Positions 54,931 to 62,774 of a DNA stretch of 64,000 bases are shown in pieces. A program made the position numbers and the translations under genes. Under the pieces are notes generated by a model. That model worked only from the letters and a program-made list of their open reading frames with translations. It was not told the DNA's origin and ran no database searches. Location of the stretch: contig NZ_CP071953.1 of assembly GCF_020084865.1 (NCBI RefSeq), forward strand, positions 248,001 through 312,000, given 5' to 3'. Within the stretch, counting starts at the first letter, position 1. Each line of letters starts with the position of its first letter. Origin of the DNA: Candidatus Kaistella beijingensis. Its GTDB lineage: Bacteria; Bacteroidota; Bacteroidia; Flavobacteriales; Weeksellaceae.

Positions 54931-55188
54931 ATGAAATATATTTTCGTTGATGAATCTTGGGAAGATTATCTTTATTGGCAAAAAACCGATAAGAAAAAAT
55001 TGAAACGAATAAATGATTTATTGAAAGATATTTCTCGAAGTCCATTTGATGGAATTGGGAAACCTGAGGCTTTAAAACATAAATATTCTGGGTTTTGGTC
55101 GAGAAGAATTGATGATGAACATAGATTGATATATAAATATCAAGAAGGAGAAATTTTAATTGCAAAATGTAGATTTCATTACGACTAA
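54931..55188 (+). CDS. YoeB/Txe-family toxin
   Basis: The 85-residue toxin matches YoeB: ESWEDYLYWQKTDKKKLKRIN, the catalytic region GKPEALKHKYSGFWSRRI and DDEHRLIY, and the C-terminal CRFHYD with its catalytic His. YoeB cuts mRNA at the ribosome. It is the third toxin-antitoxin pair in the cassettes. Confidence 0.92.
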   Translation: MKYIFVDESWEDYLYWQKTDKKKLKRINDLLKDISRSPFDGIGKPEALKHKYSGFWSRRIDDEHRLIYKYQEGEILIAKCRFHYD

Positions 55189-55202
55189 AAAACAAAGTAT
55201 TA

Positions 55203-55401
55203 CTGAAGCTAAAATAGTATTGCTAAAATGCGGGATTGAAGTGTGAATTGAAAAGCAGAATATTTAACCGCATATGCTTTTCAATTCCATAAAAAAGTGT
55301 AATTTAGTTTCATTGAAAAAGCAATTTTGCTTCGTTCGGTCGAAATTGACTTTTTGGTAAATTTAGCCCGCCCTTCGCAAATACTTTTTCCGTTAGCCGT
55401 A
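55203..55401 (+). repeat. attC-like site 23 (long class, 199 bp, degenerate left core)
   Basis: Left core is altered (CTGAAGCTAAAA); expected TGAATCGAAC. Right core GTTAGCCGTAA. Inner hairpin GCTTTTCAATTCC.. / ..CATTGAAAAAGC with TGTAATTTAG in the loop. Confidence 0.78.
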
Positions 55402-55406
55402 ATTTT

Positions 55407-56216
55407 ATGAAAACAGCACTCCAAATTTTACTATTTCTTTTTCCATTGAATTTTTATGCCCAATCTAAAGAACAAAAAGTTGAATTTTTGATTGATGAAT
55501 TAGGCTATTTTAATTCAATCAAAAGTAAAATTTTCGATTATCACATTGAGAATTTGAAAAATTATGGAGATAAAAATGATAATAGGATTAAAACACTTGA
55601 AAATAAAATAAATGACAAAGAAATTCTAAAAAGACTTGTTAATGCCTATTCCAAAACATATTCAGAGAATGAAATTAACGAAATTTATAAATTTTATAAT
55701 TCTGAAACTGGAAAAAAATTCGCTAAAAGCAATAATTTAGTTGAGGAAAATATAAAAGATAATTTCGTAGATGTATTTGAAGAAATAAAACGGCTTCAAG
55801 AAGAAAATCAACAGAAAAAATCTCATCAAGCTTCATATTTAACTAATTTTTTTGAATCAAAATATGAAAAACAAGATGGTTTTTATTTAGTTACTGAAAA
55901 TGAAATAGATCGCGAAGAAAGTAATTTAGAACTTGAAACTAATCCGTTATTTACACTAAAAGATATTGAAGAAATTGAATCAATTTATAACGATCAAGGA
56001 AATTTAGTAATTGATATAAAGTTCAAAAATGAATCTGCAAAAAAATTAAAAGAAATTACTGCAAATAACATTAATAAAGGAATGGCAATAATTGTTGATA
56101 AGAAAATTATTATAATGCCTGTAATTGCTTCTGAAATTCCTGATGGAAAACTACAAATTTCTGGACCTCTCAGTGTAGAGGAAATGAAAAATATTGTAAA
56201 TAAATTGAAAAAATAA
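55407..56216 (+). CDS. Exported DUF2059 plus SecD-like domain protein
   Basis: The 269-residue protein has a signal peptide (residues 1-19), a DUF2059-like helical domain (TYSENEINEIYKFYNSETGKKF, about residues 85-110) and a C-terminal domain like the periplasmic head of SecD (VIDIKFKNESAKKLKEI, GMAIIVDKKIIIMPVIASEI, LQISG). The combination is unusual. The start lies only 6 bases after the right core of site 23. Function unknown. Confidence 0.7.
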   Translation: MKTALQILLFLFPLNFYAQSKEQKVEFLIDELGYFNSIKSKIFDYHIENLKNYGDKNDNRIKTLENKINDKEILKRLVNAYSKTYSENEINEIYKFYNSETGKKFAKSNNLVEENIKDNFVDVFEEIKRLQEENQQKKSHQASYLTNFFESKYEKQDGFYLVTENEIDREESNLELETNPLFTLKDIEEIESIYNDQGNLVIDIKFKNESAKKLKEITANNINKGMAIIVDKKIIIMPVIASEIPDGKLQISGPLSVEEMKNIVNKLKK

Positions 56217-56220
56217 CAAC

Positions 56221-56417
56221 TACTGCTAATATAGTATTGCTAAAATGCGGGGTTAAAGTGTGAATTGAAAAGCAGAATATTTAACCGCTCATGCTTTTCA
56301 ATTCTACATTTTATTGTAATTTAGTTTAATTGAAAAAGCATCGGCTACGTTTGGTCGAATTTGAACTAAAGTTCTTCTTTCTAACGCACTTCGCCAATAC
56401 TTTTTCTGTTACCTGAA
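56221..56417 (+). repeat. attC-like site 24 (long class, 197 bp)
   Basis: Left core TACTGCTAAT is a mutated match to GTTAGCCGTA (55392). Right core GTTACCTGAA. Loop contains TGTAATTTAG. Confidence 0.8.
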
Positions 56418-56436
56418 ATTTTAAAGCAAAATTGAC

Positions 56437-57111
56437 ATGAAAAGTTATTGTAACAAGTGTAATCGACAAACTAACCAAATAATATTACAAGAAGTTAAAA
56501 CTTCTTATGAAGATGACGACCATTTATGGTGGGAAGAAAATAACTATCAGATTATTAAATGTGGAGGATGTGATGAAGTAAGTTATCGAACAGTTTCTAC
56601 AAATGCACAATTGGCATCTTTTGCAGAATTTGGATCACCATATTCTCAAGTATTATATCCAATGAGAGGACCAAATAGCGTTCCAACAAAAAACTTTAAA
56701 AACATACCTCTCAAGATTAAAGAAATTTAGAGAGAGACTATTGATGCTTTTAATAAGAACCAATTAATATTATGCTCAGGAGGTTTAAGAGCTCTTGTAG
56801 AAGCTATTTTTCTAGAAAAGAAAATTTTAGGAATTAATAAAACTGATAAAAAAGGAAAAAAGTATCTATGTGATAATTTGCAGTGCAAAATTGATGCGTT
56901 ACACGAAAATAAATTATTAGTAAAAGAAAATGCAGAAAGTTTACATGAATTAAGATTTCTAGGAAATGAAGCACTTCATGAATTAGAAAAACCATCTATT
57001 GAAGAATTAAAATTAGCAATTGAAATATTAGAATTGACCCTCGAAAACATTTATGAATTACAGCATAAAGCAATGATTTTAAAACAGAAAAAGACCATAA
57101 GAAAAAAATAA
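56437..57111 (+). pseudogene. DUF4145 protein gene interrupted by an amber codon
   Basis: The frame starts at 56437 with a zinc-ribbon (CNKCNRQTN .. KCGGCDEVS), meets TAG at 56728-56730, and continues in the same frame (ETIDAFNKNQLILCSGGLRALVEAIF .. HELRFLGNEALHELEKPS) to 57111. Together it would be a 224-residue DUF4145 protein, a relative of the gene at 15591. Read-through is possible but a nonsense mutation is simpler. Confidence 0.75.
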
Positions 57112-57114
57112 AAC

Positions 57115-57174
57115 GGCAGGTAACACAGATTTTGCAAAATGCGGGATTGAAGGAAATCTCAGCAATATTCTGGA
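57115..57174 (+). repeat. Truncated attC-like site 25 (left arm only)
   Basis: Left core CAGGTAAC complements GTTACCTG of the cassette start (56408). The left arm (GATTTTGCAAAATGCGGG..) resembles sites 4 and 14 and then stops; no right core follows. This is the right end of the array, followed by mnmE. Confidence 0.75.
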
Positions 57175-57350
57175 AGGTCATCAAACCAAATTAAAGATTT
57201 GTAACGCCTAGATGAACTTTTTGCAAATGATGTTCAAGGTAAAATTTTACAAAGCAGCTTAAAATTCATTATTATTTAATGGTCGTTGCTTCAACTGAAT
57301 GTGATGTCCAAGTTATTTGGCAGAATTAAAATGTTTGGGCGCTTTTTGTT

Positions 57351-57358
57351 ACTTTTGT
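57351..57358 (+). promoter_or_regulatory. -7 box of mnmE
   Basis: TACTTTTG lies only 3 bases before the start codon at 57362, so the transcript is probably leaderless or nearly so. Confidence 0.5.
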
Positions 57359-57361
57359 GCC

Positions 57362-58747
57362 ATGAATCAAGATACGATCTGCGCATTGGCGACTGCCAAC
57401 GGAATAGGAGCACTCGGAATCATCCGTCTTTCCGGGCAAGAAGCGGTAAGTATTGCCCAAAAATCTTTCAAAGGTAAAAATCTGGAAAAACAGAAAAGCC
57501 ATACCGTGCATTACGGCTACATGGTGGATGGTGAAGAAATCATCGATGAAATTATGGTTTCGGTTTTTTTGGCTCCAAAAACTTTTACTACAGAAAATGT
57601 GGTGGAAATTTCCTTCCACGGTTCGCCTTTCATTGGGAAAAGAATTCTTGAAGTTTTAATTAAAAACGGAGCAAGAATGGCGAAAGCCGGCGAATTTACC
57701 ATGCGTGCATTCATGAATGGAAGAATTGATCTTTCTCAGGCAGAAGCGATTGCAGATATAATTGCCAGCGAAAATGAAGCGTCCAGAAAAGTGGCGATAA
57801 ATCAGCTGAAAGGTGGAATTACCAATGAAATTTCGATTCTAAGAACCGATTTGCTCAATTTTGTATCGTTAATAGAACTCGAACTGGACTTCGCAGAGGA
57901 AGATGTAGAATTTGCTGACAGAACAGCACTTATTGGACTTTTAAAAAGAATCGAGGAGAAATTAAAATCGCTTATCGAAAGTTTCCAGTACGGGAATGCG
58001 GTGAAAAATGGAGTAGCAGTGGCGATTTTAGGAAAACCCAACGCCGGAAAATCAACGCTGCTAAATGCCCTGCTGAAAGAAGAGCGCGCCATTGTGAGCA
58101 ATATTGCCGGAACTACCCGCGACACGATCGAAGAATTGTTGCACATTAAAGGAAATGCTTTCCGGCTGATTGATACCGCTGGTTTAAGGGAAACTACCGA
58201 TGAAATCGAGAAAATCGGTGTTAAAAAAGCCATTGAAAAAGTGGAGCAGGCGGAAATCCTGATTTACCTCATCGATTCGGCAACCGATGATTTTACCGAA
58301 GATTTATTGATGATTAAGCCGTTGCTTCGTGACGATTTAAAACTCATCATTTGCGCGACCAAAATTGATGAAGTAATACCATCACAACACGAAAAAATGG
58401 AGGCCTTGCTAAGACAGGAAATCGCACAGGAATTTGATTTCATCAAAATATCGGCACTCGAAAACCAAAATCTTCAGGATCTGAAAAACGAGCTTTCCTC
58501 CTATGTTGAGGAGCTTAAAACACAGGAAAACAATGTCGTAATCACCAATCAGCGACACTTTCAGGCCTTGCAAAAATCCTTGGAATCCGTTCAGAAAGTA
58601 GAAGAAGCGGTACACACCAAAATCTCCACCGAACTCTTGGCCTATGAACTTCGTAACGCCCTGGAATACCTCGGTGAAATTTCGGGAGAATTTACAAATG
58701 ATGAGGTTTTGGGGAATATTTTTTCTAAGTTTTGTATCGGAAAGTAA
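57362..58747 (+). CDS. mnmE: tRNA modification GTPase MnmE (TrmE)
   Basis: From ATG 57362 the protein starts MNQDTICALATANGIGALGIIRLSG, the conserved tetrahydrofolate-binding N-terminus. It has a G domain (GKPNAGKSTLLNALL, DTAGLRE) and ends FCIGK with the catalytic Cys. With MnmG it modifies U34 of several tRNAs. A frame extension to 57317 is rejected because it does not fit the family. The 3' end is next to an island integrase. Confidence 0.96.
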   Translation: MNQDTICALATANGIGALGIIRLSGQEAVSIAQKSFKGKNLEKQKSHTVHYGYMVDGEEIIDEIMVSVFLAPKTFTTENVVEISFHGSPFIGKRILEVLIKNGARMAKAGEFTMRAFMNGRIDLSQAEAIADIIASENEASRKVAINQLKGGITNEISILRTDLLNFVSLIELELDFAEEDVEFADRTALIGLLKRIEEKLKSLIESFQYGNAVKNGVAVAILGKPNAGKSTLLNALLKEERAIVSNIAGTTRDTIEELLHIKGNAFRLIDTAGLRETTDEIEKIGVKKAIEKVEQAEILIYLIDSATDDFTEDLLMIKPLLRDDLKLIICATKIDEVIPSQHEKMEALLRQEIAQEFDFIKISALENQNLQDLKNELSSYVEELKTQENNVVITNQRHFQALQKSLESVQKVEEAVHTKISTELLAYELRNALEYLGEISGEFTNDEVLGNIFSKFCIGK

Positions 58748-58931
58748 TTACCTTGCACTTGATTAGTTAACGCCTTCATTTATTGCATTTTATATAAATT
58801 TTCTTTCCTATTTCTGTTGCTTATTTGCACTTTTTTACTTACTTTTGTTTCTGTATTGTTGTTGCTAACAACAAAATTGTTTCTAGCAACAAACCTTGAA
58901 AACAGCCTGACAGAAGCAAAAACCACAAGAT

Positions 58932-60026
58932 ATGAAAGTCACTTTACGAGAACGCAACCAAGGAGGAAAAACCAGTCTGTATCTGGATTATTACCATAAA
59001 GGTAAACGCAAACTGGAATATTTGAAACTCTATCTGAATCCGAATGCCAAAACAAAGGAAGAAAAGGATTTGAATAAAAAAACCTTGCAACTTGCAGAAA
59101 GTGTAAGAGCCAAAAGGCAAATTGAAATCCAGAACGGAGTGTATGGCTTCCAGGATAGTGAGAAACTAAAAGCCAGTGCATTAGATTACATTAAGCAACT
59201 TGCAGACAAAAAGCAAGACAGCAGTGGCAATCACGGGAATTGGATTTCAATGTATAAACATCTTATGAAGTACACCAATGGACATCTTTTGTTTGAAAAC
59301 TTAGATCGTGATTTTGTCGAGGGGTTTAAAGATTATCTTGCTAGTGCAGAAACAAAGTCTGAAGGCGTTAAACTTTCCCAGAATTCTAAATACTCCTACT
59401 TCAATAAATTTAAAGCGGCTTTAAAGCAAGCGGTAAGAGATAGAATATTACAAACCAATCCAGGCGAAGGAGTTGATGGTTTCAAACAGGGAGAACCTCA
59501 GCGAGAATACTTAAGTTTAGAAGAACTTAAAGCAGTCGCTAAAACAGATTGTGAAATTCCAATAATGAAAACCGCTTTTCTGTTTTCCGCACTTACAGGT
59601 TTGCGGTGGTCTGATTGCCAAAAATTGGTATGGTCCGAAATTCAGTTTTCAAATGAATTAGGAAATCATATCAGATTCATTCAGAAGAAAACCAAGGGTG
59701 CAGAAACACTTCCAATATCGGAACAGGCAGTTGGATTGTTGGGCGAACGTGGAGAGCCGGACGAGAGAGTTTTTGTAAACCTACGGTATTCCGCTTGGTA
59801 CAACCTGAAACTCCAACAGTGGATGATGGCTGCAGGCATCCATAGAACCATCACATTCCATTGCGCCCGCCATACTTACGCTACGCTCCAGTTGGCAGCC
59901 GGAACCGACATCTATACCGTTTCAAAACTTCTTGGACACCGGGAATTACGCACTACTCAGATTTACGCCAAGGTGATTGATTCCAAAAAGATAGAAGCCG
60001 CTAACAAAATACAACTTGATTTATGA
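58932..60026 (+). CDS. Tyrosine recombinase (island integrase)
   Basis: The 364-residue integrase has an arm-binding N-terminus, a SAM-like domain and a full catalytic domain: Arg in TGLRWSD, His-x-x-Arg in HCARHTYA, Tyr in TTQIYAKV. It begins 185 bases after mnmE and shares an ATGA overlap with the next gene. It is distinct from the integrase at 10178. It likely mediates integration of the island on its right. A -7-like TACTTTTG lies at about 58845. Confidence 0.9.
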   Translation: MKVTLRERNQGGKTSLYLDYYHKGKRKLEYLKLYLNPNAKTKEEKDLNKKTLQLAESVRAKRQIEIQNGVYGFQDSEKLKASALDYIKQLADKKQDSSGNHGNWISMYKHLMKYTNGHLLFENLDRDFVEGFKDYLASAETKSEGVKLSQNSKYSYFNKFKAALKQAVRDRILQTNPGEGVDGFKQGEPQREYLSLEELKAVAKTDCEIPIMKTAFLFSALTGLRWSDCQKLVWSEIQFSNELGNHIRFIQKKTKGAETLPISEQAVGLLGERGEPDERVFVNLRYSAWYNLKLQQWMMAAGIHRTITFHCARHTYATLQLAAGTDIYTVSKLLGHRELRTTQIYAKVIDSKKIEAANKIQLDL

Positions 60027-61039
60027 GTGCATTTCACCCCAATTTGGATAAGGTTTTATACGGTGAATTACAGCCTTGGCTTCAGGATAATGTCCCTGAC
60101 GAAAGTTACACCCCAAAAATTAGTTCTATTAGACTTCAAGAAAATGCGGTTCAATTGAAATATGAATTGTCATTTCCACGTCCGTTTAATTCGAAAACTA
60201 AATATTATCGGAGGTTAATTGAAAATGCTATTGAAGCAACTGTGCAAAATTCTATTTCTCTGATGAAGGAAGATGAAGACGAGGAAATACTGCTTTGCTA
60301 CACCGATGAATTTTTATACAAAAACTTAAAGACAAAATTATTAGATATATCAGAAATTATTGCTGCAAAGGATTATTCTTTAGCTTATCTGAAGAATAGT
60401 TATGTCCCGCAGCCTTCCGAAAGAAATCATCATACAAATACTTATATCATGCAATTTTTAAGGCTTGCCTATATGCAGATATATCTTGAAATTCAGGAAG
60501 AATTTATACAGCATATAGAAGATATATTTATTCCTGAAGATTTCTATACTCAACTTTTTAGAGAACCTATTCCTGGCGAACTGCCATTGCGAAGAATAAA
60601 ATTTAAAGAAGTTATACCAAATAATAAAAAACAGGTTTCCAATAATAAGCATTCTGCACAATCTGATCGCCCTTCATTTACCTACAAAAAATATAATCAC
60701 GCTCCTCAAAATTTAACAAATCTACATAATAATTTTATCCGAAACGGTTGGATTGATGCAGAAACCTCGCTTGCAGCTTTTAAAAGGATTTTTTCAGGAA
60801 AAGATGTTTTAATGCCTGTTAAATGGACGGGTAATAAATCTGAACTTTACTATTTCGTAAAGACTTTGCATTCAAAAAAAGAACTAGTTGAGTATGTAGG
60901 GCAGCGTATATGGGAAATAACCTGCAATTGTTTTGTTGATAAAGATGGTAAAGAATTTGACCGAAAAAAATTTAAGGATACTAAAGATCCAAAGTTGTCA
61001 GTTGCCAAAATTGATAAATCAATTAAACTACTTGAGTAG
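60023..61039 (+). CDS. Uncharacterised island protein (338 aa)
   Basis: No family is certain. The C-terminal 120 residues (NNFIRNGWIDAETSLAAFKRIFSG .. WTGNKSELYYFVKTLHSKKEL) resemble a domain often found next to Bacteroidota island integrases. It is translationally coupled to the integrase (ATGA) and ends before a strong terminator, so the two form one unit. Confidence 0.65.
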   Translation: MSAFHPNLDKVLYGELQPWLQDNVPDESYTPKISSIRLQENAVQLKYELSFPRPFNSKTKYYRRLIENAIEATVQNSISLMKEDEDEEILLCYTDEFLYKNLKTKLLDISEIIAAKDYSLAYLKNSYVPQPSERNHHTNTYIMQFLRLAYMQIYLEIQEEFIQHIEDIFIPEDFYTQLFREPIPGELPLRRIKFKEVIPNNKKQVSNNKHSAQSDRPSFTYKKYNHAPQNLTNLHNNFIRNGWIDAETSLAAFKRIFSGKDVLMPVKWTGNKSELYYFVKTLHSKKELVEYVGQRIWEITCNCFVDKDGKEFDRKKFKDTKDPKLSVAKIDKSIKLLE

Positions 61040-61083
61040 GTAACACTGCGCACCGCTTTTAGAAAGTTATTTTTCTTTTTTTT

Positions 61084-61115
61084 AGACTTTGTCTGTCATA
61101 GGCAAAGTCTTTTTG
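61084..61115 (+). terminator. Rho-independent terminator
   Basis: Stem AGACTTTG / CAAAGTCT (61084-61091, 61103-61110) followed by a T-rich tail. Confidence 0.8.
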
Positions 61116-61127
61116 TTTTATTATTCA

Positions 61128-61154
61128 CACCGCGCACCGCGCACCGCTCCGCAC
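61128..61154 (+). repeat. Short GC-rich tandem repeat (GCGCACCGC)
   Basis: The unit CCGCGCACCGC occurs in tandem with a related copy at 61045-61054. The stretch is strikingly GC-rich for this region. It may be a binding or origin-like site of the island, but nothing proves it. Confidence 0.4.
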
Positions 61155-61268
61155 AGCCAGTTGCAAACCGCATCTCCCTTTGTTTCAACACTAATTTTGA
61201 CCTCGTTGTTCAACACAGTTAACGATTTCTGGCCGGAAATCAATTGTAAAATTTTTGAATTAAAACTC

Positions 61269-61568
61269 ATGGAAGATATTTTAAAACGCCTCGACGATAT
61301 TCAGAAAATGATAGAATCGCAGGGCTTATACACAAAAGAAGTATTGAACTTCACAGATGCATGCAGATACCTGGAACTTTCCCAGTCGCACCTTTACAAA
61401 CTGACGAGCAATGGAATAATTCCATTCTATAAACCGAACGGAAAGAAAATCTATTTCCGTAGAACGGAGTTGGATGCTTGGTTGCTTCGCAACCGCACCG
61501 ATTCACAGGAGGAAATAGACCGCAAAGCGGCAGATTATTTAATCAGTAAAGGAAGAATAAAGTTATGA
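61269..61568 (+). CDS. Helix-turn-helix (excisionase-type) protein
   Basis: From ATG 61269 the 99-residue protein has an excisionase/MerR-like helix-turn-helix (LNFTDACRYLELSQSHLYKLTSNG .. KIYFRRTELDAWL). Such proteins regulate mobilisation or excision in Bacteroidota islands. The longer frame from 61089 is rejected because it includes the GC-rich repeat. ATGA overlap with the next gene. Confidence 0.82.
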   Translation: MEDILKRLDDIQKMIESQGLYTKEVLNFTDACRYLELSQSHLYKLTSNGIIPFYKPNGKKIYFRRTELDAWLLRNRTDSQEEIDRKAADYLISKGRIKL

Positions 61569-61846
61569 ATGCACACTTAGAACATATAGCATCCCTTTCT
61601 CAGGATGTTAAGGAAATCAAGGAAGCATTACATTTCATAGCGAAATCTTCTTTGATGCAGTTGAAAGACGAATGGATAGATGGACAGATTGTAATGCAGA
61701 CATTGCACATCAGCCAGAGAACCTTGCAGTCTTTGCGTGATAACGGAACTTTGCCTTTCAGCAGGATTAATGGAAAATTCTATTATAAGGTAACGGATAT
61801 TCAGGAGTTGCTGGAAGCCAATTATACCAAATCCAAAATTCGGTGA
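61565..61846 (+). CDS. Helix-turn-helix protein (93 aa)
   Basis: A second small DNA-binding protein of the same type (IVMQTLHISQRTLQSLRDNGTLPFSRINGKFYYKVTDI). Tandem pairs of these precede primase-like genes in many Bacteroidota islands. It is coupled to the upstream gene by ATGA. Confidence 0.82.
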   Translation: MNAHLEHIASLSQDVKEIKEALHFIAKSSLMQLKDEWIDGQIVMQTLHISQRTLQSLRDNGTLPFSRINGKFYYKVTDIQELLEANYTKSKIR

Positions 61847-61847
61847 G

Positions 61848-62768
61848 ATGAAGGTGACAAGAAAAGCAATATTGGATAAAACGCATTACGGGCTGAATGT
61901 CTATTCGTTTATCCTGCGCCAGCACTACCCGGGTGAAACGGTCCTTTCCCTTTCGGGAAGGGACTGCAAACCCGCTAAAAATCCTTTCAATAATCATAAG
62001 GAAACTTTGGTAGTGAGGATTGTTGATGGTTGCGCCCGGCATACTGATTCAGAGAATTGGGAATTTCAGGGTGATGTGTTCGATTTTGCCGAACTGGCTT
62101 TTCAGTTAAGTGGTCAGGAACTGTTGGATAAAATCAATGAAGTGATGCACCTGAAACTGGATGAAGAAAAAAACTTTTACAGAAATAAAATACTGCCACA
62201 AAAAGCTGTAGAACTGATTTCAAAAACAATGGATGCACCATTGGTAAGTTATTTCAAAAATCCTGTTCAGAATACCATTCCGTTTCAGGAAATGTCATTG
62301 GTGCAGATTTACCGCAAGATTAAAAGCGACGCTTTCAAAAGTCAGACTGAAAAACTGCGGACAATTCAGGATAAAAAAGAAGCACGGAAATACAAATCTT
62401 CCAACTTTCATTACGCTACATTTTCGGGAACTTTCAGCAAAAGAAGCGATGCCGAACTCAAAGAACATTCCGGCTTGCTTACGGTGGATTTTGACCATTT
62501 GGAAGATGTATCTGCCCTGAAAGAAAAACTTTTGCTGGACGAATATTTTGAAACGGAAATGATGTTTGTTTCGCCATCTGGCGATGGCTTGAAATGGATA
62601 ATTCCGATTGACCTTTCCCAGGCTTCACAACAGGAATATTTTCAGGCAGTGTTCAATTATGTGAAACACACTTACGGTTTCTCAATTGATGAATCCGGCA
62701 AAGATGTTTCCCGAGCCTGCTTCCTTCCTCACGATGCCGAGGTTTATATTAATCCTAAATACTTATAA
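61848..62768 (+). CDS. VirE N-terminal-like/BT4734-type island protein
   Basis: The 306-residue protein has an N-terminal CHC2-like region (GRDCKPAKNPFNNHKETLVV .. GDVFDFAEL). Its VirE-N/BT4734-like domain follows (FSKRSDAELKEHSGLLTVDFDHLED .. FVSPSGDGLKWIIPID). Such proteins act with primase/helicase-like partners in island replication or mobilisation. It precedes the DUF3987 gene by 6 bases. Confidence 0.75.
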   Translation: MKVTRKAILDKTHYGLNVYSFILRQHYPGETVLSLSGRDCKPAKNPFNNHKETLVVRIVDGCARHTDSENWEFQGDVFDFAELAFQLSGQELLDKINEVMHLKLDEEKNFYRNKILPQKAVELISKTMDAPLVSYFKNPVQNTIPFQEMSLVQIYRKIKSDAFKSQTEKLRTIQDKKEARKYKSSNFHYATFSGTFSKRSDAELKEHSGLLTVDFDHLEDVSALKEKLLLDEYFETEMMFVSPSGDGLKWIIPIDLSQASQQEYFQAVFNYVKHTYGFSIDESGKDVSRACFLPHDAEVYINPKYL

Positions 62769-62774
62769 GACAAG

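Noticed and set aside
56728..56730. Amber codon as recoding (pyrrolysine or read-through).
   Set aside because: No recoding signal is seen and the neighbourhood contains other decayed genes, so a nonsense mutation is simpler.
11625..57174. The repeats as a CRISPR array.
   Set aside because: Repeats are 60-200 bp, imperfect palindromes, spaced by 0.5-3 kb of coding DNA, with no short unique spacers and no cas genes.
11625..57174. The repeats as MITEs or IS-derived elements.
   Set aside because: Their outermost bases differ from site to site but match the far end of the same cassette, and there are no target duplications.
57317..57361. Earlier start for mnmE at 57317.
   Set aside because: The conserved MnmE N-terminus begins at 57362, and the -7 promoter box lies within the extension.
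61089..61268. Longer N-terminus for the excisionase-type protein starting at 61089.
   Set aside because: It would translate a terminator and GC-rich repeat; the family starts at 61269.
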